Source of the DNA: Ectobius pallidus
Taxonomy: Eukaryota > Arthropoda > Insecta > Blattodea > Ectobiidae
Assembly (NCBI GenBank): GCA_964059195.1
Contig: CAXKWD010000002.1
Location: 164,926,559-164,990,558 of the forward strand
DNA: 64,000 nt
Reading direction: 5' to 3'
A program made the position numbers and the translations under genes. The notes under the pieces were generated by a model that worked only from the letters and a program-made list of their open reading frames with translations, ran no database searches and was not told where the DNA came from. Positions 41,142 to 51,600 of this stretch are shown piece by piece; the stretch's first letter is position 1; every line of letters starts with the position of its first letter.

Positions 41142-41382
41142 TTTATATGCGAAAGGCAGTTGAAACTTTTTTTTTCCACTTTTATACAATCCTCCGCTTT
41201 TATAGAAGCTGCATCCCTTCCCGGGATTCTCAGCCCTGCCAACTTTCGTAAGCGTCTATTTTATTTATATTTCCGAAAGTTTTTTTATGCTGTGAGTGTG
41301 CGGAAATATAAAAGATGTTATTTTTGCCGATGTAACTTTTTTCGTGCGAGGCGTTTTCAACGGTTCGACAGCCGTTATCTTG

Positions 41383-41410
41383 AGATAGAGATAGAGATAG
41401 AGATAGAGAT
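41383..41410 (-). repeat. (CTATCT)n tail of the retrotransposon
   Basis: About 4.7 copies of a six-base repeat; the plus strand reads AGATAG repeated. It forms the 3' terminus of the element at the satellite junction. Short tandem repeats in place of poly(A) are characteristic of CR1-related and several other LINE clades, and are thought to arise by template slippage during priming. Confidence 0.9.
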
Positions 41411-41476
41411 TTATTGCTGGAGACATATTCAATGTATAGCAACGTCAATAAAATAAAATACAACTTACAACTATAA
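41383..41476 (-). other. 3' UTR of the retrotransposon with AATAAA and repeat tail
   Basis: 94 bp after the ORF2 stop. An AATAAA lies at 41410-41415 (minus strand) and runs directly into the tail repeat, with no poly(A). Placement of the signal at the very end suggests that transcripts may read into flanking DNA before cleavage. Confidence 0.75.
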
Positions 41477-44389
41477 TTAAAACCACTCAATATTATAATA
41501 CTCTTCAACACTGTAGAGAGGGTTAGTTGATAAAAATCTTCTGATTGTTCTTTTAAAATTACTTAAAGTCATTATCTTTATGCTTTCTGGCAGACTATTG
41601 AATAAATTCAATGACATCACCTCATAACTATTCTGAGTCTTGGTATATTTACATTTATTTATATATAAATAACTACTGCTTCGAGTAGGATAATTATGAA
41701 GAGATGTGCATCGAGTGTAATCAGACAAGTTCTTCTTTACATGAATAAGACAATTAAAAACATATATACATGGAAGGGTAAGAATACCAAGTTCGATAAA
41801 AAGTGGTTTACAGTGTGCTTTCAGGGGAGCCCCGCATATTATCCTCACTGCCCTCTTTTGCAGTAGTAGAAGTTTGTTTGTGTAAGCATGGTTGCCCCAC
41901 AGCAAGACTCCGTAGCTTAGATGACTGTATATATGACTATAATAAACAGTTGTTAAAGTTGTTTTACTAATACTGTGACTAAGAGCTCTTAGCATAAACA
42001 GACCTTTGCTAATTTTACTTGCTACATATTTGATATGGGACTTCCATCCTAAATCGGGATCGAGATAAATGCCTAGGAACTTAACAGAAGAATCAATGTG
42101 ATATGAAGATCTGCGTAAACTAAATTTGATGCTAACCGTTTTATTCTGATTGAGACTAAGTTTATTAGAATTACACCAATCCTGTATTTGTATAGAAATC
42201 GTTTCAAGTTTACTGTCTAGATTTTCATTGCTTGAACTACAGATATTCAAGGCTAGATCATCTGCAAAAAGATAAGTTTCCAGGCATCCATCGCTTATGC
42301 TATCAGGAAGATCATTGATGCAAATCAAAAATAAATCTGGACCCAGTACCGAGCCCTGTGGGACACCATACTTAACATGTCTAAAATGAGAATGTTTCCC
42401 ATGTAAGTACACAGATTGCTGCCTGTCAGATAGATATGAAGACAAAATGTTAATGCTTTTGGAGTCAAAACCATAAAAATCAAGTTTACTCATCAGAATT
42501 TCATGAGAGATTGTGTCGAATGCCTTTGTGAGATCAAAGAAACGCCCACATGTCAAGTCACCACATTCAAGTGCATCTAAGCTTCTCTTTGTGAACGCCG
42601 TTATGGCTTCAACAGTACTATGGCCAGCTCGAAAGCCAAATTGATTAGGCGAAAATAATAGACTATCTTCAAAGTAATTAATTATCTGTTTATTTAGCAA
42701 TATCTCGAAAGCCTTTGACACAATTGGAATAATACTAATAGGTCTGTAATTAGCGTATTCAGATTTACTTCCTTTCTTGTGAATAGGAATAACTTTAACT
42801 ATTTTAAAAGAATCAGGAAATGAAGCATTGTCAATACATATATTAAAAATGTGTGTTAGAGGTTCACATATGAACATGGCAGCTAGTTTTAATATTTTAG
42901 AGTTGAGGTTATAAACATCAACACAAGAACTGTTACTGAGCTTTAAAATGATAGAATAAACATTTTCGACCGACACATGGGTAAATCTGAACATGCTACT
43001 AGTCTGTCTTGTGTTATTGTACATTATATCTATGGGATTATCATTATCTTTTATGTTATTAACAATTTGGTCAACTTGATCGGTAAAAAAGGAATTCAGT
43101 TTGTCAATATCCAGATCAACATCAATTGTTTTATGCTTAGAATCGCTATTTAGTAAATTTGAAATTACAGACCACGTGGTTTTGGAAGAATTATTTGAGT
43201 CACTTATTATTTTAGAATAGTAATTTACCTTAGTAACTTTGAGCAGGTTCCTGTAATCATTTCGGAGCTTGTTATAAGTATTCTTGAGTTCGGTCATACC
43301 ATATTGTGTACACAATTCGTAGTAGAACATACATTTTTCTTTTAAACTGTGGAGCTCACCCGTGTACCACTTGTTATCTTTACCCCTCTCTACAGGTCCA
43401 GGTTTAAAAACAGTAAAAGGAAAAGCTCTATCTGCAATATCTGATAAAACTGATAAAAAATAGTTGGCTTTCTCATTGAGATCAGCTATGCCATACATTG
43501 TTGTCCAACTTAATTGCTTTAATAAAAATATAAAATAATAAGTACTTAACACATTAAAAGAGCTCTTAAGTTTTGGCTTGAAATTTTCGCCAGTATCATT
43601 TTTTCCTATGTTGGTTTGAAGCAGTATGGCATTATGGTCAGACACTATAGTAGGCACAACATTAGCAGCATAAATTTTGTCAACAGGTATATTAGTGATT
43701 ACATTGTCAATGCAAGTGCCAGTTAATCCGTCACTACTAGGCCTAGTAGGCTCGTGAATCATAGGGCGAATACCAAAACTATCAAACACATTTAAAAGAT
43801 CACTAATTTCAGTACTATTTACAATAAAATCAACATTAAAATCTGCAGCTAATACTATATGTTTGTTCATGTCATTTTTGTAGGCACTATTTAAAAGCTC
43901 GTATAGTTTGGTTAAAAACGTGTCAAAGCATGACCTGGTGTTGTCAGGTTTTCGATATAAAGAAATGCATAAAATATTATGCATATGTATGTACGTAGAG
44001 CAAACTTCAAATGTAAAGAGTGTGCTTAAGTTGGGAACGTTGATTTTACTGGTACGAAGCGAATTACTCACATATATTGCTGAACCCCCATGCATATTGC
44101 TAGTTGGTCGACAATAATAATCCGATAAGGAATATCCTGGAATTCTGAGCAGAATCAATTCATCTGCACTCAACCAGTGCTCAACAATACATAATATGTG
44201 GATATCGTATTCGTTTAGTAGTGTTGAAATGTAATCGAGTTTGTTCAAGATACTTTGTACATTCCAATATAGTATATTTAAACCAGGGTCTTTAGTTATT
44301 TTTACGTTACTGAAGTTACGTGTCGAAGGTTTGTTACTGTGGTACATTTCGCTATTTAAGTTTGTTCTGTTTTCTTTGATCCCTGTCAT
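41477..44389 (-). CDS. Retrotransposon ORF2 protein: APE-type endonuclease and reverse transcriptase
   Basis: 970 residues from ATG, with no internal stop. The N-terminal APE-like endonuclease (about 37-262) has its expected landmarks: WN at 42-43, E70 in VEHW, D183 and N185 in ADFNVD, and SDH at 250-252. The reverse transcriptase (about 525-790) shows IPIHKKG and NYRPIS, the QFGFRAGHST fingers region, motif A FFDLTKAFD with D619, YGVPQGSVLGP at 674-684, and the catalytic FADD at 708-711. A C-terminal region (about 815-970) with YSHIYSHLSYG and KRAVRI is typical of the CR1/Jockey group. No RNase H domain is evident. The protein would nick target DNA and copy the element RNA in place (target-primed reverse transcription). 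The catalytic residues are intact, so activity is plausible but untested. It ends 94 bp before the element 3' end. Confidence 0.95.
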   Translation of the reverse strand: MTGIKENRTNLNSEMYHSNKPSTRNFSNVKITKDPGLNILYWNVQSILNKLDYISTLLNEYDIHILCIVEHWLSADELILLRIPGYSLSDYYCRPTSNMHGGSAIYVSNSLRTSKINVPNLSTLFTFEVCSTYIHMHNILCISLYRKPDNTRSCFDTFLTKLYELLNSAYKNDMNKHIVLAADFNVDFIVNSTEISDLLNVFDSFGIRPMIHEPTRPSSDGLTGTCIDNVITNIPVDKIYAANVVPTIVSDHNAILLQTNIGKNDTGENFKPKLKSSFNVLSTYYFIFLLKQLSWTTMYGIADLNEKANYFLSVLSDIADRAFPFTVFKPGPVERGKDNKWYTGELHSLKEKCMFYYELCTQYGMTELKNTYNKLRNDYRNLLKVTKVNYYSKIISDSNNSSKTTWSVISNLLNSDSKHKTIDVDLDIDKLNSFFTDQVDQIVNNIKDNDNPIDIMYNNTRQTSSMFRFTHVSVENVYSIILKLSNSSCVDVYNLNSKILKLAAMFICEPLTHIFNICIDNASFPDSFKIVKVIPIHKKGSKSEYANYRPISIIPIVSKAFEILLNKQIINYFEDSLLFSPNQFGFRAGHSTVEAITAFTKRSLDALECGDLTCGRFFDLTKAFDTISHEILMSKLDFYGFDSKSINILSSYLSDRQQSVYLHGKHSHFRHVKYGVPQGSVLGPDLFLICINDLPDSISDGCLETYLFADDLALNICSSSNENLDSKLETISIQIQDWCNSNKLSLNQNKTVSIKFSLRRSSYHIDSSVKFLGIYLDPDLGWKSHIKYVASKISKGLFMLRALSHSISKTTLTTVYYSHIYSHLSYGVLLWGNHAYTNKLLLLQKRAVRIICGAPLKAHCKPLFIELGILTLPCIYVFNCLIHVKKNLSDYTRCTSLHNYPTRSSSYLYINKCKYTKTQNSYEVMSLNLFNSLPESIKIMTLSNFKRTIRRFLSTNPLYSVEEYYNIEWF

Positions 44390-44475
44390 GCATTGGATGT
44401 TATTATGTAAAATATTTGCACCATCAGTGGTAAGCAGTCCTGATTCTTGTTTGTCGTGTTCAAGTCCTTTCTTCG
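44390..44475 (-). other. Inter-ORF spacer of the retrotransposon
   Basis: 86 bp between the ORF1 stop and the ORF2 ATG. The ORF2 frame stays open upstream through this spacer and about 40 bases into the end of ORF1, but contains no ATG before 44389. Reinitiation after ORF1 termination is the simplest reading. A frameshift fusion cannot be excluded from sequence alone. Confidence 0.6.
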
Positions 44476-45600
44476 TTAGGTTGGATTTTTCCTCCTCACA
44501 TCCTTTTCGTTTAAAGATTTTTTAGGAAATCTAAATTTACTTATAAAAGATCCAGATGGCCAAAAATCAGAAGAATAAATGTTATCAAATATAGAATATG
44601 GAATTCCCACTTTAAAAGAGCTATAGTTAGGGTATTTAGTTGAGAGTTTCTCAACTTGATATTCTGCTGGTTTGAACTCCTTCAGATATTCTAAGATATC
44701 ACCACACTCCATACTAGGATTTAACCTGGAGACAAACAGGAAATTAAGTTTTTCAACTGTGCTTAATGTCTTTTTACTTGATGAGCCTGTGATGTAATCT
44801 TTATTTCGTTTGTTACTGCCATTATTACTTAGTTCAATTTTCCTCTTCTTCCTGTACGACTTAACGGTCCACTCATCTTCACTTTTGTCGTTAGATTCAA
44901 CATTACATTCACTCAGTATATCCAAAGATGGATACAACGAACTTTTATTGTTTACATCACCTGAGGTTGATATTTGAACTACATCACTGTAGAGAGCAGG
45001 TGCAGCCTTCAGAAGCAGTGAGTCTTGTTTGGTACAGTCCAACTTTGAGGGGTCAAGATACAGTTTTTCATGTTCACAAGTGCCGGCAATTCTTCCGTCA
45101 ACATTACTTTCACACAAGTCTCTGTTTCCAGAATTTTTAGCACAAATATTTTCCTCTTTACTTGAAGCAGTACTAGCATTGATCTCCTTACATTTCTGTT
45201 TGTTATTTGAGGTTACGTGATTAGGTGGCTGTGCTGAGTTTACTACACATTCAGCTTGAAGGTTTTCAATTTTTTCTAGTAGATTAATTTTGTCTTTCAG
45301 TAATTCAATTTCATAACGTAACTCTTTTATTATAATGTCCTTTTGTTCTAGAACATAGTTCAACATACGATAACTTACCTTCTCATCAGCAGTATCTATC
45401 GCTTTTAGTTCATCTGCCTCGTCTGTTTTATCAGCACTACAACACACAATTGCATCGTCACTAATATACTGAATGTTATTACTTAATTTTGCACAACTAG
45501 GATGATATATATTATCACATAATTGGCACTTCAGTCCATTAACTGTTTTATTCTTGCACCTCTTACAAAAACGAAAAGAACTGGAGTCTTCGCCCACCAT
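44476..45600 (-). CDS. Retrotransposon ORF1 protein (PHD-like zinc finger, coiled coil, C-terminal nucleic-acid-binding domain)
   Basis: 374 residues from the first in-frame ATG; the frame also extends 8 codons upstream to a GTG, which I did not use because eukaryotic initiation favours ATG and the context here (GGTTATGG) is acceptable. Visible order: a Cys/His cluster at residues 12-54 (C12, C15, C25, C28, H33, C36, C53/C54), resembling a PHD-type C4HC3 finger with an incomplete last pair; a leucine- and isoleucine-rich coiled coil at about 76-116; a low-complexity polar stretch; a basic patch RKKRK at 250-254; and a C-terminal domain at about 284-355 containing FLFVSRLNP and YPNYSSFKV. This last domain looks like the one common at the end of arthropod CR1/Jockey ORF1 proteins. 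The inferred role is to bind element RNA and form the ribonucleoprotein that carries it to chromatin. ORF2 follows 86 bp downstream in a different frame. I see no frameshift or internal stop. Confidence 0.88.
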   Translation of the reverse strand: MVGEDSSSFRFCKRCKNKTVNGLKCQLCDNIYHPSCAKLSNNIQYISDDAIVCCSADKTDEADELKAIDTADEKVSYRMLNYVLEQKDIIIKELRYEIELLKDKINLLEKIENLQAECVVNSAQPPNHVTSNNKQKCKEINASTASSKEENICAKNSGNRDLCESNVDGRIAGTCEHEKLYLDPSKLDCTKQDSLLLKAAPALYSDVVQISTSGDVNNKSSLYPSLDILSECNVESNDKSEDEWTVKSYRKKRKIELSNNGSNKRNKDYITGSSSKKTLSTVEKLNFLFVSRLNPSMECGDILEYLKEFKPAEYQVEKLSTKYPNYSSFKVGIPYSIFDNIYSSDFWPSGSFISKFRFPKKSLNEKDVRRKNPT

Positions 45601-45653
45601 AACCTCAATTGCAGCAGGAGCCACAGAACACGTCCTCTCACTACAGCAGCCAC
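45601..45653 (-). other. 5' leader of the retrotransposon
   Basis: 53 bp between the satellite junction and the ORF1 ATG. In sense it starts GTGGCTGCTGTAGTGAGAGG. It is GC-richer than the rest of the element. Non-LTR elements of this type usually have an internal promoter at or near this position, but I see no TATA box, and a promoter is an inference only. The leader is short, so slight 5' truncation cannot be excluded, although ORF1 is complete. Confidence 0.6.
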
Positions 45654-48600
45654 TAAACTATGGTACATTTTTATTGTTGATGTACACGGTTTTATACGCA
45701 ATGAAATGTTATGACGTTCGTCTCTTGGGAGTTTTTATGTACTAGGCTGATAAAATGGTTTTATTTCGACTTTTGTAAAATCCTGCGCGATTTTCATCCC
45801 CAAGAATAAAAAAAATTGTTTTTACATTAACAATATAATCTCAAAAATGTCTTGTGTTTCCGAGGAAACAAGTTTATATGCCAAAGGCAGTTGAAACTGT
45901 TTTTTTTTACACTGTTATAAAATCCTGCGCTTTTATAGAAGCTGCATGCCTTCCCGGGATTCTCAGCCATGCCAACTTCCGTAAGCGTCGATTTTATTTT
46001 TATTTCCGAAAGTTTCTTTTATGCCGTGAGTGTGCGGAATTGAAAAAGATGTTATTTTTGCCGATATGACTTTTTTCGTGCGAGGCGTTTTCAACGGTTC
46101 GAAAGCCTTTATCTCGTAAACTATGGTACATTTTTATTGTTGATGTACATGGTTATATTCGCAAATAAAAGTTATGCCTTTTGTCATTTGGGAGGATTTA
46201 TGTAGTACGCTGATAAAACGTTTTTATTTCGAGTTTTCAAAAATCCTGCGCGACTTTCATCTCCAAGAATAAAATATACTGTTTTTACATTAACAGTATA
46301 ATCTCAAAAATTTATTGCGTTTCCGAGGAAACATAAGTTTATATGCAAAAGCAGTTGAAACTGTTCTTTTTCCAATCTTATACAATCCTGCTTTTTAATA
46401 GAAGCTGCATGCCTTCCCGGGATTCTCAGCCCTACAAACTTACGTAAGCGTCGATTTTAGTTTTATTTCCGAAAGTTTCTTTTATGCTGTGAGTATGCGG
46501 ATTTGAAAAAGATGTTATTTTTACCGATATGACTTTTTTCGTGTGAGTCGTTTTCAACGGTTCGACAGCCGTTATCTCGTAAACTATGGTACATTTTTAT
46601 TGTTGATGTACACGCTTTTATTCGCAATGAAATGTTTTGACGTTCGTCTCTTGGGAGTTTTTATGTACTAGGGTGATAAAATGGTTTTATTTCGACTTTT
46701 CTAAAATCCTGCGCGACTTTCATCTCCAAGAATAAAAATATTGTTTTTACATTAACAATATAATGTCAAAAATGTCTTGTGTTTCCGAGGATACATAAGT
46801 TTACATGCAAAAGCAGTTGAAACTGTTCTTTTTCCAATCTTATACAATCCTGCGCTTTAATAGAAGCTGCATGCCTTCCCGGGATTCTCAGCCCTGCCAA
46901 CTTCCGTTAGCGTCGATTTTATTTTTATTTCCGAAAGTTTCATTTATGCTGTGAGTATGCGGAATTATAAACGATGTTATTTTTGCCGAAATGACTTTTT
47001 TCGTGTGAGTCGTTTTCAACGGTTCGACAGCCGTTATCTCGTAAACTATGGTACATTTTTATTGTTGATGTACACGCTTTTATTCGCAATGAAATGTTTT
47101 GACGTTCGTCTCTTGGGAGTTTTTATGTACTAGGGTGATAAAATTGTTTTATTTCGACTTTTCTAAAATCCTGCGCGACTTTCATCTCCAAGAATAAAAA
47201 ATATTGTTTTTACATTAACAATATAATGTCAAAAATGTCTTGTGTTTCCGAGGATACATAAGTTTACATGCAAAAGCAGTTGAAACTGTTCTTTTTCCAA
47301 TCTTATACAATCCTGCGCTTTAATAGAAGCTGCATGCCTTCCCGGGATTCTCAGCCCTGCCAACTTCCGTTAGCGTCGATTTTATTTTTATTTCCGAAAG
47401 TTTCATTTATGCTGTGAGTATGCGGAATTATAAACGATGTTATTTTTGCCGATATGACTTTTTTCGTGTGAGTCGTTTTCAACGGTTCGACAGCCGTTAT
47501 CTCGTAAACTATGGTACATTTTTATTGTTGATGTACACGCTTTTATTCGCAATGAAATGTTATGACGTTCGTCTCTTGGGAGTTTTTATGTACTAGGCTG
47601 ATAAAATGGTTTTATTTCGACTTTTCTAAAATCCTGCGCGTTTTTCATCTCCAAGAATAAAAAATATTGTTTTTACATTAACAATATAATATCAAAAATG
47701 TCTTATGTTTCCGAGGAAACATAAGTTTATATGGCAAAGGCAGTTGAAACTTTTTTTTTCCACTTTTATACAATCCTCCGCTTTTATAGAAGCTGCATCC
47801 CTTCCCGGGATTCTCAGCCCTGCCAACTTTCGTAAGCGTCTATTTTATTTTTATTTCCGAAAGTTTTTTTATGCTGTGAGTGTGCGGAAATGTAAAAGAT
47901 GTTATTTTTGCCGATGTAACTTTTTTCGTGCGAGGCGCTTTCAACGGTTCGACAGCCGTTATCTTGTAATCTATGGTACATTTTTATTGTTGATGTACAC
48001 GGTTTTATACGCAATGAAATGTTATGACGTTCGTCTCTTGGGAGTTTTTATGTACTAGGCTGATAAAATGGTTTTATTTCGACTTTTGTAAAATCCTGCG
48101 CGATTTTCATCTCCAAGAATAAAAAAAATTGTTTTTACATTAACAATATAATCTCAAAAATGTCTTGTGTTTCCGAGGAAACAAGTTTATATGCCAAAGG
48201 CAGTTGAAACTGTTTTTTTTACACTGTTATAAAATCCTGCGCTTTTATAGAAGCTGCATGCCTTCCCGGGATTCTCAGCCATGCCAACTTCCGTAAGCGT
48301 CGATTTTATTTTTATTTCCGAAAGTTTCCTTTATGCCGTGAGTGTGCGGAATTGAAAAAGATGTTATTTTTGCCGATATGACTTTTTTCGTGCGAGGCGT
48401 TTTCAACGGTTCGAAAGCCTTTATCTCGTAAACTATGGTACATTTTTATTGTTGATGTACATGGTTATATTCGCAAAGAAAAGTTATGCCTTTTGTCATT
48501 TGGGAGGATTTATGTAGTACGCTGATAAAACGTTTTTATTTCGAGTTTTCAAAAATCCTGCGCGACTTTCATCTCCAAGAATAAAATATACTGTTTTACA

Positions 48601-51600
48601 TTAACAATATAATCTCAAAAATTTATTGCGTTTCCGAGGAAACATAAGTTTATATGCAAAAGCAGTTGAAACTGTTCTTTTTCCAATCTTATACAATCCT
48701 GCTTTTTAATAGAAGCTGCATGCCTTCCCGGGATTCTCAGCCCTACAGACTTCCGTAAGCGTCGATTTTATTTCTATTTCCGAAAGTTTCTTTTATGCTG
48801 TGAGTGTGCGGAATTGTAAAAGATGTTATTTTTGCCGATATTACTTTTCTCGTGTGAGGCGTTTTCAACGGTTCGACAGCCGTTATCTCGTAAACTATGG
48901 TACATTTTTATTGCTGATGTACAAGGTTTTATTCGCAATGAAATGTTATGACGTTCGTCTCTTGGGAGTTTATATGTACTAGGCTGATAAAATGGTTTTA
49001 TTTCGACTTTTCTAAAATCCTGCGCGTTTTTCATCTCCAAGAATAAAAAATATTGTTTTTACATTAACAATATAATCTCAAAAATGTCTTATGTTTCCGA
49101 GGAAACATAAGTTTATATGCCAAAGGCAGTTGAAACTTTTTTTTTCCACTTTTATACAATCCTCCGCTTTTATAGAAGCTGCATCCCTTCCCGGGATTCT
49201 CAGCCCTGCCAACTTTCGTAAGCGTCTATTTTATTTTTATTTCCGAAAGTTTTTTTATGCTGTGAGTGTGCGGAAATGTAAAAGATGTTATTTTTGCCGA
49301 TGTAACTTTTTTCGTGCGAGGCGTTTTCAACGGTTCGACAGCCGTTATCTTGTAAACTATGGTACATTTTTATTGTTGATGTACACGGTTTTATACGCAA
49401 TGAAATGTTATGACGTTCGTCTCTTGGGAGTTTTTATGTACTAGGCTGATAAAATGGTTTTATTTCGACTTTTGTAAAATCCTGCGCGATTTTCATCTCC
49501 AAGAATAAAAAAAATTGTTTTTACATTAACAATATAATCTCAAAAATGTCTTGTGTTTCCGAGGAAACAAGTTTATATGCCAAAGGCAGTTGAAACTGTT
49601 TTTTTTACACTGTTATAAAATCCTGCGCTTTTATAGAAGCTGCATGCCTTCCCGGGATTCTCAGCCATGCCAACTTCCGTAAGCGTCGATTTTATTTTTA
49701 TTTCCGAAAGTTTCTTTTATGCCGTGAGTGTGCGGAATTGAAAAAGATGTTATTTTTGCCGAAATGACTTTTTTCGTGTGAGTCGTTTTCAACGGTTCGA
49801 CAGCCGTTATCTCGTAAACTATGGTACATTTTTATTGTTGATGTACACGCTTTTATCCGCAATGAAATGTTATGACGTTCGTCTCTTGGGAGTTTTTATG
49901 TACTAGGCAGATAAAATGTTTTTATTTCGACTTTTCTAAAATCCTGCGCGTTTTTCATCTCCAAGAATAAAAAATATTGTTTTTACATTAACAATATAAT
50001 CTCAAAAATGTCTTATGTTTCCGAGGAAACATAAGTTTATATGGCAAAGGCAGTTGAAACTTTTCTTTTCCACTTTTATACAATCCTCCGCTTTTATAGA
50101 AGCTGCATCCCTTCCCGGGATTCTCAGCCCTGCCAACTTTCGTAAGCGTCTATTTTATTTTTATTTCCGAAAGTTTTTTTATGCTGTGAGTGTGCGGAAA
50201 TGTAAAAGATGTTATTTTTGCCGATGTAACTTTTTTCGTGCGAGGCGTTTTCAACGGTTCGACAGCCGTTATCTTGTAAACTATGGTACATTTTTATTGT
50301 TGATGTACACGGTTTTATACGCAATGAAATGTTATGACGTTCGTCTCTTGGGAGTTTTTATGTACTAGGCTGATAAAATGGTTTTATTTCGACTTTTGTA
50401 AAATCCTGCGCGATTTTCATCTCCAAGAATAAAAAAAATTGTTTTTACATTAACAATATAATCTCAAAAATGTCTTGTGTTTCCGAGGAAACAAGTTTAT
50501 ATGCCAAAGGCAGTTGAAACTGTTTTTTTTTACACTGTTATAAAATCCTGCGCTTTTATAGAAGCTGCATGCCTTCCCGGGATTCTCAGCCATGCCAACT
50601 TCCGTAAGCGTCGATTTTATTTTTATTTCCGAAAGTTTTCTTTATGCCGTGAGTGTGCGGAATTGAAAAAGATGTTATTTTTGCCGATATGACTTTTTTC
50701 GTGCGAGGCGTTTTCAACGGTTCGAAAGCCTTTATCTCGTAAACTATGGTACATTTTTATTGTTGATGTACATGGTTATATTCGCAAAGAAAAGTTATGC
50801 CTTTTGTCATTTGGGAGGATTTATGTAGTACGCTGATAAAACGTTTTTATTTCGAGTTTTCAAAAATCCTGCGCGACTTTCATCTCCAAGAATAAAATAT
50901 ACTGTTTTACATTAACAATATAATCTCAAAAATTTATTGCGTTTCCGAGGAAACATAAGTTTATATGCAAAAGCAGTTGAAACTGTTCTTTTTCCAATCT
51001 TATACAATCCTGCTTTTTAATAGAAGCTGCATGCCTTCCCGGGATTCTCAGCCCTACAAACTTCCGTAAGCGTCGATTTTATTTCTATTTCCGAAAGTTT
51101 CTTTTATGCTGTGAGTGTGCGGAATTGTAAAAGATGTTATTTTTGCCGATATTACTTTTCTCGTGTGAGGCGTTTTCAACGGTTCGACAGCCGTTATCTC
51201 GTAAACTATGGTACATTTTTATTGCTGATGTACAAGGTTTTATTCGCAATGAAATGTTATGACGTTCGTCTCTTGGGAGTTTTTATGTACTAGGCTGATA
51301 AAATGGTTATATTTCGACTTTTCTAAAATCCTGCGCGTTTTTCATCTCCAAGAATAAAAAATATTGTTTTTACATTAACAATATAATCTCAAAAATGTCT
51401 TATGTTTTCGAGGAAACATAAGTTTATATGCCAAAGGCAGTTGAAACTTTTTTTTTCCACTTTTATACAATCCTCCGCTTTTATAGAAGCTGCATCCCTT
51501 CCCGGGATTCTCAGCCCTGCCAACTTTCGTAAGCGTCTATTTTATTTTTATTTCCGAAAGTTTTTTTATGCTGTGAGTGTGCGGAAATGTAAAAGATGTT

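Larger units (their letters stand above)
1..41382 (+). repeat. 463-bp satellite array, left part (about 90 units)
   Basis: Head-to-tail tandem repeat with a period of 462-464 bp; every unit carries TTTCCGAGGA, CTTCCCGGGATTCTC-like and TAAACTATGGTACATTTT-like landmarks in the same order and strand. Taking TTTCCGAGG as unit start, the class order from left to right is: A2-A1-B-C1-A2-C2-D-D-A1-B-C1-D-A1-B-C1-A2-C2-D-A2-A1-B-C1-A2-D-A1-B-C1-B-C1-A2-D-A1-E-A1-A2-C2-D-A1-E-D-A2-C2-D-A1-E-D-A1-B-C2-D-C2-A1-B-C1-E-D-D-C2-C2-D-A1-B-C1-E-D-A1-B-C2-D-A1-B-D-A1-B-C2-D-A1-B-C2-D-A1-C1-A1-B-C1-C1-D-A1-E-D(interrupted). Several units are chimeras and are assigned by their central core. There are no inverted units and no unrelated sequence. 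No gene is supported in this stretch. Confidence 0.97.
41383..45653 (-). mobile_element. Full-length CR1/Jockey-type non-LTR retrotransposon (LINE)
   Basis: A 4271-bp insertion with no satellite similarity, read on the minus strand. In sense order it has a 53-bp 5' leader, ORF1, an 86-bp gap, ORF2 (APE endonuclease plus reverse transcriptase), a short 3' UTR with AATAAA, and a (CTATCT)n tail. There are no LTRs and no terminal inverted repeats. The flanks GTTATCTTG (ending at 41382) and TAAACTATGG (from 45654) join to give the uninterrupted D-unit sequence, so there is neither a target-site duplication nor a deletion. The junction at the tail is ambiguous by one base. CR1-group elements are known for short-repeat 3' tails and absent or very short duplications, which fits. 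The clade call is tentative because Jockey, CR1 and L2 relatives share this layout. Both frames are open, which suggests a young insertion. It entered after the surrounding HOR formed, because no other unit in the window carries it. Confidence 0.93.

Noticed and set aside
43908..45220. Plus-strand open frames inside the retrotransposon (43908-44117, 44241-44525, 44928-45140, 45029-45220)
   Set aside because: They are shadows of ORF1 and ORF2 on the opposite strand, with no independent support.
45598..45624. An 8-codon N-terminal extension of ORF1 starting at GTG
   Set aside because: Eukaryotic ORF1 initiation is expected at ATG, and an ATG in reasonable context is at 45600. The extension is treated as 5' leader.
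41371..45663. Target-site duplication or terminal inverted repeats at the LINE
   Set aside because: Bases before TAAACTATGG on the right (CCAC) do not match the left flank end (CTTG). The element ends are not complementary.
45523..45745. Open frames spanning the right LINE-satellite junction
   Set aside because: They fuse antisense element sequence with satellite across the insertion boundary, so they are accidental.
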